From contig JBBITL010000029.1 in the NCBI GenBank assembly GCA_037440765.1, forward strand, positions 1 to 51,498: a stretch of 51,498 nt of DNA. The letters run 5' to 3'. Positions 17,158-25,381 of the stretch are shown one piece after another. The translations under genes and the position numbers were made by a program. The notes under the pieces are model-generated. The model searched no databases. It saw nothing but the letters and a program-made list of their open reading frames with translations, and was not told the origin of the DNA. Position 1 is the stretch's first letter; each line of letters begins with the position of its first letter. This DNA is from DTKY01 sp037440765 (GTDB lineage Bacteria > Acidobacteriota > Terriglobia > Bryobacterales > Bryobacteraceae).

Positions 17158-17811
17158 ATGCTTGCACTGTCCATCAATGATCGCAGGCCGCTGAAGGTCC
17201 TGTGCCTCGGAGCGCACAGCGACGACATCGAGATCGGCTGCGGAGGCACGATTCTGAAGCTGGCGTCAGACCCGGGCCGCCTGCTGGTGAGCTGGGTTGT
17301 CCTGGGCGCCTCGACCGAAGAGCGCGCCGTCGAGGCGCGGTCGAGCGCATCGGAAATGCTCCAGGGGGTAGCGGGACAGCAGATAAGCGTGACGGGTTTC
17401 CGGGACGGGCATTTTCCGTTTCAGGGCAGCGCAATCAAGGAGCATCTGGAAGCGCTCAAGGGGACGGAGCCAGACCTCATCTTCACCCACTACCGGAATG
17501 ACCTGCACCAGGATCACCGGCTGGTTTCTGAGTTGACCTGGCAGACGTTCAGGGATCATCTGATCCTTGAGTACGAAGTTCCCAAGTACGACGGGGACCT
17601 GGGATCCCCCAATCTCTTCGTGGAGTTGGAGGAGCCGCTGGTGAGCCGGAAGGCGCGGCACATACTCCGCCACTTTCCTTCCCAGAACGGCCGTTCGTGG
17701 TTCACGGAAGAAACGTTCCGTGCGCTGGCACGGCTGCGCGGGGTTGAGTCAAGGGCCTCGGGCAGTTACGCGGAAGCATTTTACTGCCGGAAGTTGTTTT
17801 GTGAATTGTAA
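17158..17811 (+). CDS. PIG-L/LmbE family deacetylase
   Basis: 217 residues. The zinc-binding motif AHSDDIEIGCGG (from about residue 19) and the second motif HQDHR identify the LmbE/PIG-L family, zinc-dependent N-deacetylases of GlcNAc-like substrates such as mycothiol and GPI precursors. In polysaccharide clusters, members may remove acetyl groups from sugar nucleotides or sugar-linked amides. It lies 18 bases after the cytidylyltransferase gene and completes a set with the DUF4910 and aminotransferase genes upstream. The start ATG 17158 is preceded by GGAGG (17141-17145) at about 12 bases. Length matches the smaller family members. Confidence 0.88.
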   Translation: MLALSINDRRPLKVLCLGAHSDDIEIGCGGTILKLASDPGRLLVSWVVLGASTEERAVEARSSASEMLQGVAGQQISVTGFRDGHFPFQGSAIKEHLEALKGTEPDLIFTHYRNDLHQDHRLVSELTWQTFRDHLILEYEVPKYDGDLGSPNLFVELEEPLVSRKARHILRHFPSQNGRSWFTEETFRALARLRGVESRASGSYAEAFYCRKLFCEL

Positions 17812-17868
17812 CGCCGGCGCTGTGCGCAACACAAGATTGGAAGCACGGACGAAAGGACGCTCAATACC

Positions 17869-18801
17869 ATGAAGATCCTAGTAACAGGAGGGGCGGGATT
17901 CATCGGTTCCCACGTTGTTGAGGCATATCTTGAGGCGGGCCACGACGTGTGCGTGGTGGACGACCTGTCTACGGGCTTCCGGCACAACATCCCGGGCGGC
18001 GTCCGCTTCTACCACACGGACATCCGTGATCGGAGCCTTGCGGGCGTGTTCGAAGCGGAAAGACCCGACGTTGTGAATCATCAGGCGGCCAGAGCCAACG
18101 TGCGGGAGTCCATGGAGAAGCCGCTACTCTACGCGGAGGTGAATGTCCTCGGGTCGCTGAACATCCTCGAGTGTTGCCGGCGATTCGGGGTGAAGAAGAT
18201 CATCTACGCCTCCACGGGCGGGGCCGTGTATGGAGAGCCCATGTGGCTGCCTGTGACCGAGGATCATCCCATCAATCCTCTGGATCCGTACGGGGCCAGC
18301 AAGCACCACGTGGAGCACTACCTGCACCTGTACCGCCACAATTACGGGCTGAACTTCACCGCTCTGCGGTATCCGAACGTCTACGGACCACGGCAGGACC
18401 CGAACGGCGAGGCCGGGGTAGTGGCCATCTTTATGGGCGCGATGATGCAGGGGAGAGAGACCGTTATCAACGGCGATGGAAACCAGTTGAGGGACTTCGT
18501 CCACGTCGCCGACGTGGCTCGCGCCAGCGTCCTGTCGCTCAAGGGGGGGGCTAACGAGATTCTGAATCTCGGAAGCGGGATTGGAACGGATGTCAACACC
18601 ATTCACGGCATGCTCGCGGGACTCACAGGATACAAGACGCCACCGCATCGGGGGCCAGCCAAGGGCGGGGAAGTGAGCCGCATCTACCTGAGCTGCCGCA
18701 GGGCATGGAGGGTGCTGGGCTGGGCTCCGGCACTCACGCTGCCGCAGGGCCTGGCAGCCACTCTGGAGTACTTCGACGCCCACGCCAAGACTCACGCCTG
18801 A
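17869..18801 (+). CDS. NAD-dependent sugar epimerase/dehydratase (extended SDR, GalE-like)
   Basis: 310 residues. The NAD-binding TGGAGFIG motif is at residues 6-13, the catalytic Ser/Thr pair in ASTGGAVYG (about 114-122) and the Tyr141-x3-Lys145 dyad in YGASK. The RYPNVYGPRQDP segment and the C-terminal substrate loop are as in UDP-glucose 4-epimerase-like enzymes. It should epimerise or oxidise a nucleotide-sugar at C4. It does not look like a CDP-glucose 4,6-dehydratase, being shorter and lacking that family's long insert, so the substrate remains open. A 57-base spacer separates it from PIG-L; a good ribosome site (GAAAGGA) precedes ATG 17869. Confidence 0.87.
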   Translation: MKILVTGGAGFIGSHVVEAYLEAGHDVCVVDDLSTGFRHNIPGGVRFYHTDIRDRSLAGVFEAERPDVVNHQAARANVRESMEKPLLYAEVNVLGSLNILECCRRFGVKKIIYASTGGAVYGEPMWLPVTEDHPINPLDPYGASKHHVEHYLHLYRHNYGLNFTALRYPNVYGPRQDPNGEAGVVAIFMGAMMQGRETVINGDGNQLRDFVHVADVARASVLSLKGGANEILNLGSGIGTDVNTIHGMLAGLTGYKTPPHRGPAKGGEVSRIYLSCRRAWRVLGWAPALTLPQGLAATLEYFDAHAKTHA

Positions 18802-18821
18802 GTCGCGCCAGAACGAAGCCA

Positions 18822-19982
18822 ATGGAACCGGGGCTTGTCAGCGTCATGATGCCGGCGTTCAACGCCGAGCGGCACATCGGCCAGGCCATCGGCAGCCTGG
18901 CTGCTCAGAGCTACGGCCGCTGGGAGTTGATCGTCGTCAACGACGGATCCACGGACCAGACCGGCCGCATTGCCAGATCATGCGGCTCAGCGCAAGTCCG
19001 CGTGTTCGACCAGACCAACGGGGGAGAGGCGTCGGCCCGAAACGCGGCTCTGGATCAGATGAGCGGGGAGTTTGTGGCGTTCCTGGACGCCGACGACGAG
19101 TACTGCCCGGACCATCTGGAGGCAGCAGCCGGTTTCCTTCTGAGCAACCCCGGCTTCGACGCAACTTACTCAGACGGGTACTACTGCGATGCGGCGGGTA
19201 ACAGAATTCAAACCTTGGCAAGCCGCCGGCTGCCTCCGTCAGACGGCGACATCTTCGAGCAGGTGGTCCGCTCCTCGGCCATGCTGGGACCTCCAGTTTG
19301 CGTGGTCCTGAGGCGCAGTCTGATCGTGAAGCTGGGACTTCGATTCGACACCGCGATCACCATCGGCCCGGATTGGGACTTCCTGACCAGGTACGCCGAA
19401 ACCGGGCGCTTCAAATACATCGACCGGACAACCTGTCTGTACCGGTTGCATGACAGCAACATCTCGACTTCAGTGGGGCCGGCGGGCAGGGCAGCGGATC
19501 TGGCCAGATGCCGCCGCAAGGCCATCCAGCTTCGGCGCTTTGGCAGGTGCTCAGTGGCGACGCGCGTCGATGTCTTCTACGACCTGCTGGTGCACCTGCT
19601 GCTGGGGGACGGCGGCCAGCAGGCTGAGATCACCTCCTGGGCCGCCTTCAAGGAACTGCCCGCCGCCGCGCAGGCCCGCATCTTGCGGCTGATGGCGAGC
19701 AAGACGCTGGCCTACGAGGGCGACACCGGGCACGTGGCTGAGTGGCTGCGCCGCGCGCGCGAACTGAAGCCCGCGTGCGTCCGCGCCGCCGGCATCTCCG
19801 TTCTGCACGCCGTCAGCCCGGCGCTGTGTGGGCTGGTGTTGCGGCTCAGGGCTCTGCGCCAGGGGGACCCGCGTGGGGTGCGTCCGTTCTCCGACATTGC
19901 GGGCGGCTCGCCCGTCGGGCCGCGCGGCAGCCGTCAGATTATGGCCGCGGAGTGCGGCGGAGCGATGGGAGCAGATAAGTGA
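18822..19982 (+). CDS. Glycosyltransferase family 2 (GT-A)
   Basis: 386 residues from ATG 18822; the open frame further upstream lies within the epimerase gene. GT2 features in order: SVMMPAFNAERHIG, VVNDGSTDQTGRIA, and the metal-binding D89-A-D91-D92 in FLDADDE, followed by IGPDWDFLTRYA as the acceptor-site acidic loop. The catalytic domain ends near residue 230. The remaining ~150 residues are helical and arginine-rich, with no motif I know. The 3' end overlaps the next gene by GTGA (19979-19982), which implies translational coupling. Donor and linkage are unknown. Confidence 0.88.
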   Translation: MEPGLVSVMMPAFNAERHIGQAIGSLAAQSYGRWELIVVNDGSTDQTGRIARSCGSAQVRVFDQTNGGEASARNAALDQMSGEFVAFLDADDEYCPDHLEAAAGFLLSNPGFDATYSDGYYCDAAGNRIQTLASRRLPPSDGDIFEQVVRSSAMLGPPVCVVLRRSLIVKLGLRFDTAITIGPDWDFLTRYAETGRFKYIDRTTCLYRLHDSNISTSVGPAGRAADLARCRRKAIQLRRFGRCSVATRVDVFYDLLVHLLLGDGGQQAEITSWAAFKELPAAAQARILRLMASKTLAYEGDTGHVAEWLRRARELKPACVRAAGISVLHAVSPALCGLVLRLRALRQGDPRGVRPFSDIAGGSPVGPRGSRQIMAAECGGAMGADK

Positions 19983-21031
19983 AACGCATACTTGTCACGG
20001 GCGGAGCGGGGTTCATCGGGTCGCACGTATCCGAGGAACTGGTGAAACAGGGCCACCACGTCACCGTGCTGGATGACCTGAGCGGCGGCTTTCTGGACAA
20101 CGTGCCGGAAGGGGCGCGCTTTGTGCAGGGAAGCATAACTGACGTAATGCTGGTGAACAACCTTTTCGCGGCCGGGCAGTTCGACTATGTATACCACCTG
20201 GCCGCCTACGCCGCCGAGGGACTGAGCCATTTCATCAAGCGGTTCAACTACGCCAACAACCTCATCGGCAGCGTGAACCTTATCAACGCATCCGTCAACA
20301 CGGGAGTGAAGTGCTTCGTGTTCACCTCCTCCATCGCGGTCTATGGGACCAGCCCCACCCTGCCCATGACGGAGGACTCTCCCGCGAGCCCTGAAGACCC
20401 GTACGGCATCGCTAAGCTCGCGGTGGAGAACGAACTGCGCGTGTGCAAGCGCCTGTTCGGCCTCGACTACGTGGTGTTCCGTCCGCACAACGTCTACGGC
20501 GAGCGCCAGAACGTCGGGGACCGCTACAGGAACGTCGTCGGGATCTTTATGAACCAGATCCTTCAGGGCCGTCCCATGACCGTGTTCGGCGACGGCCAGC
20601 AGACTCGCGCCTTCAGCTATATTTCGGACGTCGCGCCGGTGATCGCGCGCGCCGCCGGGACTCCCGCCGCCTACAACCAGGTGTTCAACATCGGCGCCGA
20701 CCAGCCCTACTCGGTGAGCGAACTGGCGCTGGCAGTCGCGCGAGCCATGGGCGTGGAACCCGTGGTGGAACACCTGGCCGCCAGAGAAGAGGTGGCCCAC
20801 GCTTTCTCGTCACACGGCAAGGTGCAGGCGGCGTTCGGCGCCTGGCAGCCTCGTGACCTGGCCTACGGCCTGGAGCGCATGGCAGCCTGGGTGCGGAGGC
20901 ACGGGGCCAGGCAAAGCCGGGAATTCGAGGATATCGAGGTGAGGAAGAACCTCCCTCAGGCGTGGCGGCCGGCGGCAGCGTCGCCGGCGATGGCCGGCGG
21001 CAATGGCCGCGGGACTCAGGGGACCCTATGA
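19979..21031 (+). CDS. NAD-dependent sugar epimerase/dehydratase (extended SDR)
   Basis: 350 residues starting at GTG 19979 within the preceding stop. NAD-binding TGGAGFIG is at residues 7-14, catalytic Ser in FTSSIAVYG, and Tyr142-x3-Lys146 in PYGIAK. HLAAYAAEGLSHFIK is a distinctive substrate-side segment shared by a UDP-glucose 4-epimerase-like subgroup found in polysaccharide loci. After about residue 300 the protein continues with a 45-residue tail rich in Ala, Gly and Arg that is probably disordered. It overlaps the next GT2 by ATGA (21028-21031). The likely reaction is C4 epimerisation of a nucleotide sugar, substrate unproven. It is not a duplicate of the gene at 17869; the two differ throughout. 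Confidence 0.87.
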   Translation: MKRILVTGGAGFIGSHVSEELVKQGHHVTVLDDLSGGFLDNVPEGARFVQGSITDVMLVNNLFAAGQFDYVYHLAAYAAEGLSHFIKRFNYANNLIGSVNLINASVNTGVKCFVFTSSIAVYGTSPTLPMTEDSPASPEDPYGIAKLAVENELRVCKRLFGLDYVVFRPHNVYGERQNVGDRYRNVVGIFMNQILQGRPMTVFGDGQQTRAFSYISDVAPVIARAAGTPAAYNQVFNIGADQPYSVSELALAVARAMGVEPVVEHLAAREEVAHAFSSHGKVQAAFGAWQPRDLAYGLERMAAWVRRHGARQSREFEDIEVRKNLPQAWRPAAASPAMAGGNGRGTQGTL

Positions 21032-21933
21032 CGGCGCCGCGGGTTGTATGCGTCATTCTGAACACGAACCGCCGCCAGGACACGCTGGAGTGCCTCGGCT
21101 CCATCGTATCGGGCACCTATGCCGGCTGGTCTGCCATCGTGCTGGACAACAACTCGAGCGACGGGTCAGCGGCGGCCGTGCGGGGGAAGTTCCCGCCGGT
21201 GGAAGTGATCGAGTTGGCCGAGAACCTTGGTTACGCCGGCAACAATAACGTCGGCATCAAGGCGGCCCTGGCCCGCGGCGCGGACTGGGTGTTCGTGTTG
21301 AACGAGGATTCGGTGCTCGCTCCCGACTGCGTCGCTGAATTGGTGGAGGTCGGGGAGTCAGACCCGCGCATCGGCATCGTCGGGCCGATGGTCTACCATC
21401 ACGATGAGCCCGGCGTGATCCAGTCGGCCGGAGGCAGGATCGGGCCGCGCTGGGAAGCTCTGCACCTGGGCCAGAACGAGCCGGACCGCAGACAATTTCG
21501 CGACGCGAGGCCCGTGGATTGGGTTTCGGGCTGCGGCATCATGGTGCGGCGGGAGGTCATAGAGCAGGTGGGCCCGATCGACCCCCGGTATTTCTACTAC
21601 TGGGAAGAGACGGAGTGGTGCCTGCGAGCAGGCAGGGCCGGCTGGCGCATAATCCACGTTCCCCAGGCCAGGATGTGGCACAAGGGGGTTCAGAGGGACT
21701 ATCGCCCCGGCCCGGCTGTCACCTACTACGCGACCCGCAACAGGCTGCTGACCATGGCCAAGCAACGCGCTCCGCTGCGCGCGTGGATCGGGGCCGGTCT
21801 GTGGATGCTGCGGACCCTGGGAAGCTGGACCATCCTGCCACGGTGGCGGCACGTGCAGGCGCACCGGAACGCGATGTGGCGCGGGATCTTGGATTTCGCC
21901 CTGTGCCGCTGGGGCGGACCGGTCAGGCTGTGA
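21028..21933 (+). CDS. Glycosyltransferase family 2 (rhamnosyltransferase-like)
   Basis: 301 residues from ATG 21028. VVCVILNTNRRQDTLECLGS opens the GT-A fold, VLDNNSSDGS follows, and the metal site reads LNEDSVL (N92-E93-D94), as in WbbL/rhamnosyltransferase-type GT2 proteins that have LNxD. WVSGCGIMVRREV and YFYYWEETEWCLRAGRAGW are the conserved acceptor-side segments of that subfamily. The C-terminal stretch (TYYATRNRLLTMAK, then two hydrophobic helices) suggests membrane contact. It overlaps the epimerase stop and is followed, after a 47-base spacer with a small GC hairpin, by a GT4 gene. The rhamnose donor is suggested by subfamily only. Confidence 0.88.
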   Translation: MTAPRVVCVILNTNRRQDTLECLGSIVSGTYAGWSAIVLDNNSSDGSAAAVRGKFPPVEVIELAENLGYAGNNNVGIKAALARGADWVFVLNEDSVLAPDCVAELVEVGESDPRIGIVGPMVYHHDEPGVIQSAGGRIGPRWEALHLGQNEPDRRQFRDARPVDWVSGCGIMVRREVIEQVGPIDPRYFYYWEETEWCLRAGRAGWRIIHVPQARMWHKGVQRDYRPGPAVTYYATRNRLLTMAKQRAPLRAWIGAGLWMLRTLGSWTILPRWRHVQAHRNAMWRGILDFALCRWGGPVRL

Positions 21934-21940
21934 GCTGCTC

Positions 21941-21959
21941 CCGGGCGGATGGCGCCCGG
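21941..21959. other. Short GC inverted repeat in intergenic spacer
   Basis: A perfect 7-bp stem (CCGGGCG / CGCCCGG) with a 5-base loop lies between the GT2 stop at 21933 and the GTG start at 21981. No T-run follows, so it is not a canonical terminator; it could stabilise or punctuate the mRNA, or be chance in high-GC DNA. Confidence 0.3.
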
Positions 21960-21980
21960 CGAAACCTGGAGAAACCGGCG

Positions 21981-23243
21981 GTGAGAATAGGCTACCTGAT
22001 GGAGGCTGGGGTTCCTGATGTGAGGCGAACGCCGCCGTCGGGCCCGGCTGCCCACGTGCTCCAGACCATCCGGGAACTGAAGCGGCTCGGTCATCAGGTC
22101 CGGCTGGTCGCGAAGCTGGAAGGACGCATCTGGGCGACGGACGACCTTATGGACTATCGTCCCGTGACGAGCGCCCGGCTGGACGGTGGAGCGTTCAGAA
22201 TGGCGGAGCGGCTCGTCCGCCGGGCCCAGCGGGAACTGCGGATCCCCTACCTGGCCTGGTTCGACGGCCTGCGGTTTGCCGAAGCCTGCCGGCGCGAACT
22301 GGCCGGGTTCGATCTTCTTTACGAGCGCATGGGCTGGATGGGGCAAGGGGGGAGTCTGGCAGCGCACCGGATGGGGATTCCTCACGTGCTGGAAGTCAAC
22401 GGAGACCACGTGAAGGAGCACGAGATGCTAGGCCTGGCCTCCAGCCGGCTTCAAGCGGTGCTCTCGACGCGCACAATGCGCCGAGTCGCGCAGAGGGCCG
22501 CCCACGCAGTAACATCCGGCGAAGGGTGGCGCCGCCGGCACGTCCTGCGCTGGGGGATCGATGCGGCCCGAACCTCGGTGATTCACAACGGCAGCGAGGT
22601 CGTCGATCTTCTGGCTCGCGGCGACCTCCGGTGCTACCGGCGTCAGCCGCCGGAACCCGGCGAGCCGCTTCGTCTGATCTACGTAGGGTCATTCGATCCG
22701 TGGCAGAGCCTTCCAATGCTGCTGAGGGCCGTCTCGAGGGCCCGCCGCTCCGGTACCGGCGTGACCCTCACCCTGGCCGGTTCGGGGAGGCAGCAAGAGA
22801 ATCTCGAGAAGCTGGCCGCGGAGCTCGAACTCGGCGACCGCCTGACCTTCGCGGGGCACGTCCCCATGAGTGAGCTTGGGAGGCTGCTGGCGCGAGCGGA
22901 CGTCGGCCTCTCGCTTTATGACGGCCGGGAGGAATTTAACGGCTTGAAGATCCTCGACTACAAGAGCGCCGGCCTCGCCACGATCGCGACCGGCAGGGAC
23001 GGGGAGCCGTCCGTGCTGCGGCAGGGCGTCACCGGCGTCATCATTCCTCCCGGCGATGAGGATGCGCTCGTCAATGCGATTCGCAGGCTTGCCCTCGGCC
23101 GGATGGACGTCGTCCGCATGGGCTGCCTGGCCCGGCATGAAGCCGAGCGGGGGCATGGCTGGAGACACACGGCGCTGGCTCTGGACCGCCTCTTCCACAG
23201 CTTGGTCGTCACACGGCAGGCGGAGACCTGCGCCGCAGCCTGA
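21981..23243 (+). CDS. Glycosyltransferase family 4 (GT-B)
   Basis: 420 residues from GTG 21981, which has GGAG about 9 bases upstream; the longer open frame to 21519 is a shadow inside the previous GT2. GT4 layout: N-terminal RIGYLMEAGVPDVRRTPPSG with HVLQTIRELKRLGHQV, a HVLEVNGDHVKEH segment, and a C-terminal domain from YVGSFDPWQSLPMLLRAV through LYDGREEFNGLKILDYKSAG, the E-x7-E region with Asp as the second acid, ending in GVTGVIIPPGD. An activated-sugar transferase of the glycan; donor unknown. Confidence 0.88.
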   Translation: MRIGYLMEAGVPDVRRTPPSGPAAHVLQTIRELKRLGHQVRLVAKLEGRIWATDDLMDYRPVTSARLDGGAFRMAERLVRRAQRELRIPYLAWFDGLRFAEACRRELAGFDLLYERMGWMGQGGSLAAHRMGIPHVLEVNGDHVKEHEMLGLASSRLQAVLSTRTMRRVAQRAAHAVTSGEGWRRRHVLRWGIDAARTSVIHNGSEVVDLLARGDLRCYRRQPPEPGEPLRLIYVGSFDPWQSLPMLLRAVSRARRSGTGVTLTLAGSGRQQENLEKLAAELELGDRLTFAGHVPMSELGRLLARADVGLSLYDGREEFNGLKILDYKSAGLATIATGRDGEPSVLRQGVTGVIIPPGDEDALVNAIRRLALGRMDVVRMGCLARHEAERGHGWRHTALALDRLFHSLVVTRQAETCAAA

Positions 23244-23258
23244 GTCGCCGGCTGACCG

Positions 23259-24470
23259 ATGAACATCCTGTTCCTTTCCCGCTGGTACCCGCAACCGCCA
23301 GACAACGGGTCCAAGCTCCGGATCGCCAACCTGCTGCGTGTGCTGAGTGGCCGGCATGACGTGACAGTGGTGAGCTTCTGCGAGGCCAGCGCGTGCTGCC
23401 GTCCGGAGCCGCTGCCCTTCGCCGGCAGAGTCCGCGTATGCCCGGTCCGGGAATTCGACCCCGGAAGCCTGCGCTCCAGGCTGGGGTTTCTGAGCCCCAC
23501 GCCAAGGCACCTCGTAGGCACGCACTCTGGAGAGATGGAGCAGCTTATCAGGAGCGAAGCGCAGAGGTCGAGCTTTGATCTCGTGATCGCCTCACAGCTC
23601 TCCATGGCCGCCTACCACGGGGCTTTTCGCGGTATCCCCGCGATACTGGAAGAGGCTGAGCTGGCCATGTACCTGCCGGAACAGAACTCGCAGGGAGGCG
23701 CGCCCGGTTCGATGCGGCGGAGACTCACCTGGCTCAAGCATCGCCGGTATATGGCCCGGCTGCTGGACAGCTTTGGCGCATGCACGGTGGCGTCCGAAGC
23801 GGAGCGGAGGCTGGTCGCCTTGGTGGCCCCGGGCTACAGCCCGGTACACGTGATCCCGAACTTCGTGGACCTGGACCAATACCCGGCGCGCGTCGGCGCG
23901 CGTCAGGCCGATTCACTGATTTTCACGGGATCGCTCCTGTACGGTCCCAACCTCGATGCCGTGCTGTGGTTTGCGAAGGACGTGTGGCCGCTCATCAAGG
24001 CCGAGGCGCCCAACGCGCGTCTGACGGTAACCGGTGAACCCGGGTCTTCGCCCGCGCCGAAGATTGCCGGCGTAGAGTTCACGGGGCGCGTGACAGATGT
24101 GCGCCCGCTGGTGGCTGGCTCGGCTGTCAGTGTCGTGCCCATCCGCCAGGGTGGAGGGACGCGGTTGAAGATCCTGGAGGCCATGGCGCTCCGGACTCCG
24201 GTCGTCACAACCTCCAAGGGCGTCGAGGGGCTGGAGGCGGAAGACGGAGTACACCTCAGTATCGCCGACACGCCCCAGGACTTCGCCCGGGCTGTGGTCA
24301 ATCTGCTGCGACGGGAGCAGTACGCCAGGGAGCTGGCGGAGAACGCTTTCCGACTGCTCCGAAGCAAGTACGAATCCGGTGCCGTCGGGCCGCGCTTCCT
24401 TGAGGTGGTTGAACTGGCGGCTGCCGGCGGCGCCGGCGCGGCGCGGGAAGCGGCGCTCAGCCCGGCATGA
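23259..24470 (+). CDS. Glycosyltransferase family 4 (GT-B)
   Basis: 403 residues. NILFLSRWYPQPPDNGSKLR at the N-terminus and FTGSLLYGPNLDAVLWF at the start of the second domain place it with the genes at 2359 and 3525. The donor site reads RQGGGTRLKILEAMALRTPVV with the conserved Lys and Glu. This subfamily includes sugar transferases often found beside PEP-CTERM/EPS machinery, but no exosortase gene is seen in the window. The start ATG 23259 is 15 bases after the previous stop. The 3' end overlaps the following GT2 by ATGA (24467-24470). Acts in the cytoplasm on the growing glycan; specificity unknown. Confidence 0.88.
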   Translation: MNILFLSRWYPQPPDNGSKLRIANLLRVLSGRHDVTVVSFCEASACCRPEPLPFAGRVRVCPVREFDPGSLRSRLGFLSPTPRHLVGTHSGEMEQLIRSEAQRSSFDLVIASQLSMAAYHGAFRGIPAILEEAELAMYLPEQNSQGGAPGSMRRRLTWLKHRRYMARLLDSFGACTVASEAERRLVALVAPGYSPVHVIPNFVDLDQYPARVGARQADSLIFTGSLLYGPNLDAVLWFAKDVWPLIKAEAPNARLTVTGEPGSSPAPKIAGVEFTGRVTDVRPLVAGSAVSVVPIRQGGGTRLKILEAMALRTPVVTTSKGVEGLEAEDGVHLSIADTPQDFARAVVNLLRREQYARELAENAFRLLRSKYESGAVGPRFLEVVELAAAGGAGAAREAALSPA

Positions 24471-25381
24471 TTCCGGTTTTCCGCGAACCGACTCATATGT
24501 TCTGCTCCACAATCATCCCGACGGTGAACAGGCCGAGCCTCAGCCGGACGGTAGGCAGCGTACTGAGGCAGGATTTCGACAAGGCCGGCTTCGAGGTGAT
24601 CGTGGTTAACGATTCCGGCGAGCGGCTGGCGGAGGCGGAGTGGCAGGATTCCCCCAGGGTGAAAGTGATCAGCACGAACCACCGGGAGCGTAGCGTGGCG
24701 CGCAACGCCGGGGCGGCCATCTCGTGCGGGAAGTACCTTCACTTCCTCGATGACGACGACATCCTGCTGCCGGGAGCGCTGGAGGCTTTCTGGGATGTGG
24801 CGCAGGGCACAGACGCGATTTGGCTGCACGGGGACTGGCAGACCGAGGACAACGGCGGCCGTTTGGTCGCGGAGTTCCGTCCCCCTTTGAGCGGGAACAT
24901 CTCGGCGCTGCTTGTGGCTGGGGAGGGGCTCCCGCTTCAGGCATCACTGGTGCGGGCGGAGAGCTTCTTCGAGCTCGGTGGATACGATGCGTCGCCGTCC
25001 ATCACCGGAGTGGAGGACCGCGATCTCGGGCGGCGTCTGGCGCTCATGGGCGAGGTGGCGCATGTCCCGGCGATCGTAGCCAGGGTGCGCATCGGGGAAT
25101 CGGGGAGCACTACGCAGTGGTCGGCGATCGCCGAGCGCGACAGGCTGGGGCGGGAGAGGGCCCTCGGAATCCCAGGCTCACGAGCTACGCTGCGAGCCTC
25201 CGCGCGTAGTTCGTATTGGCGGGGCCGCGTGTGCCGGGCATACTGCGCGTCCGGCGCGTGGAATCTCAGGCGCCGGAACATCGCCACAGCCGTCAGCCGC
25301 TGGCTCGCCGCCGTGGGTTTCGCCGGCGCGAGTTCCGTTACTCCGGCCTTCTGGGCCGGCTTGAGGACGCGCATCAAGTGA
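24467..25381 (+). CDS. Glycosyltransferase family 2 (GT-A)
   Basis: 304 residues. CSTIIPTVNRPSLSRTVGSV, then VIVVNDSGERL, the RSVARNAGAAISCGKYL helix and the metal-binding FLDDDDILL (D95-D98) show a GT2 enzyme; TGVEDRDLGRRLALMG is the acceptor-side acidic loop. The start at ATG 24467 overlaps the previous stop; ATG 24497 is an in-frame alternative just ahead of the first strand. The gene ends with a GTGA overlap (25378-25381) into the next GT4, so the three genes 23259-26595 are translationally chained. No specificity can be assigned. Confidence 0.87.
   Translation: MIPVFREPTHMFCSTIIPTVNRPSLSRTVGSVLRQDFDKAGFEVIVVNDSGERLAEAEWQDSPRVKVISTNHRERSVARNAGAAISCGKYLHFLDDDDILLPGALEAFWDVAQGTDAIWLHGDWQTEDNGGRLVAEFRPPLSGNISALLVAGEGLPLQASLVRAESFFELGGYDASPSITGVEDRDLGRRLALMGEVAHVPAIVARVRIGESGSTTQWSAIAERDRLGRERALGIPGSRATLRASARSSYWRGRVCRAYCASGAWNLRRRNIATAVSRWLAAVGFAGASSVTPAFWAGLRTRIK

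Noticed and set aside
20940..21020. GC-rich repetitive-looking stretch at the end of the epimerase gene
   Set aside because: It is low-complexity coding sequence (Ala/Gly/Arg tail), not a defined repeat array.
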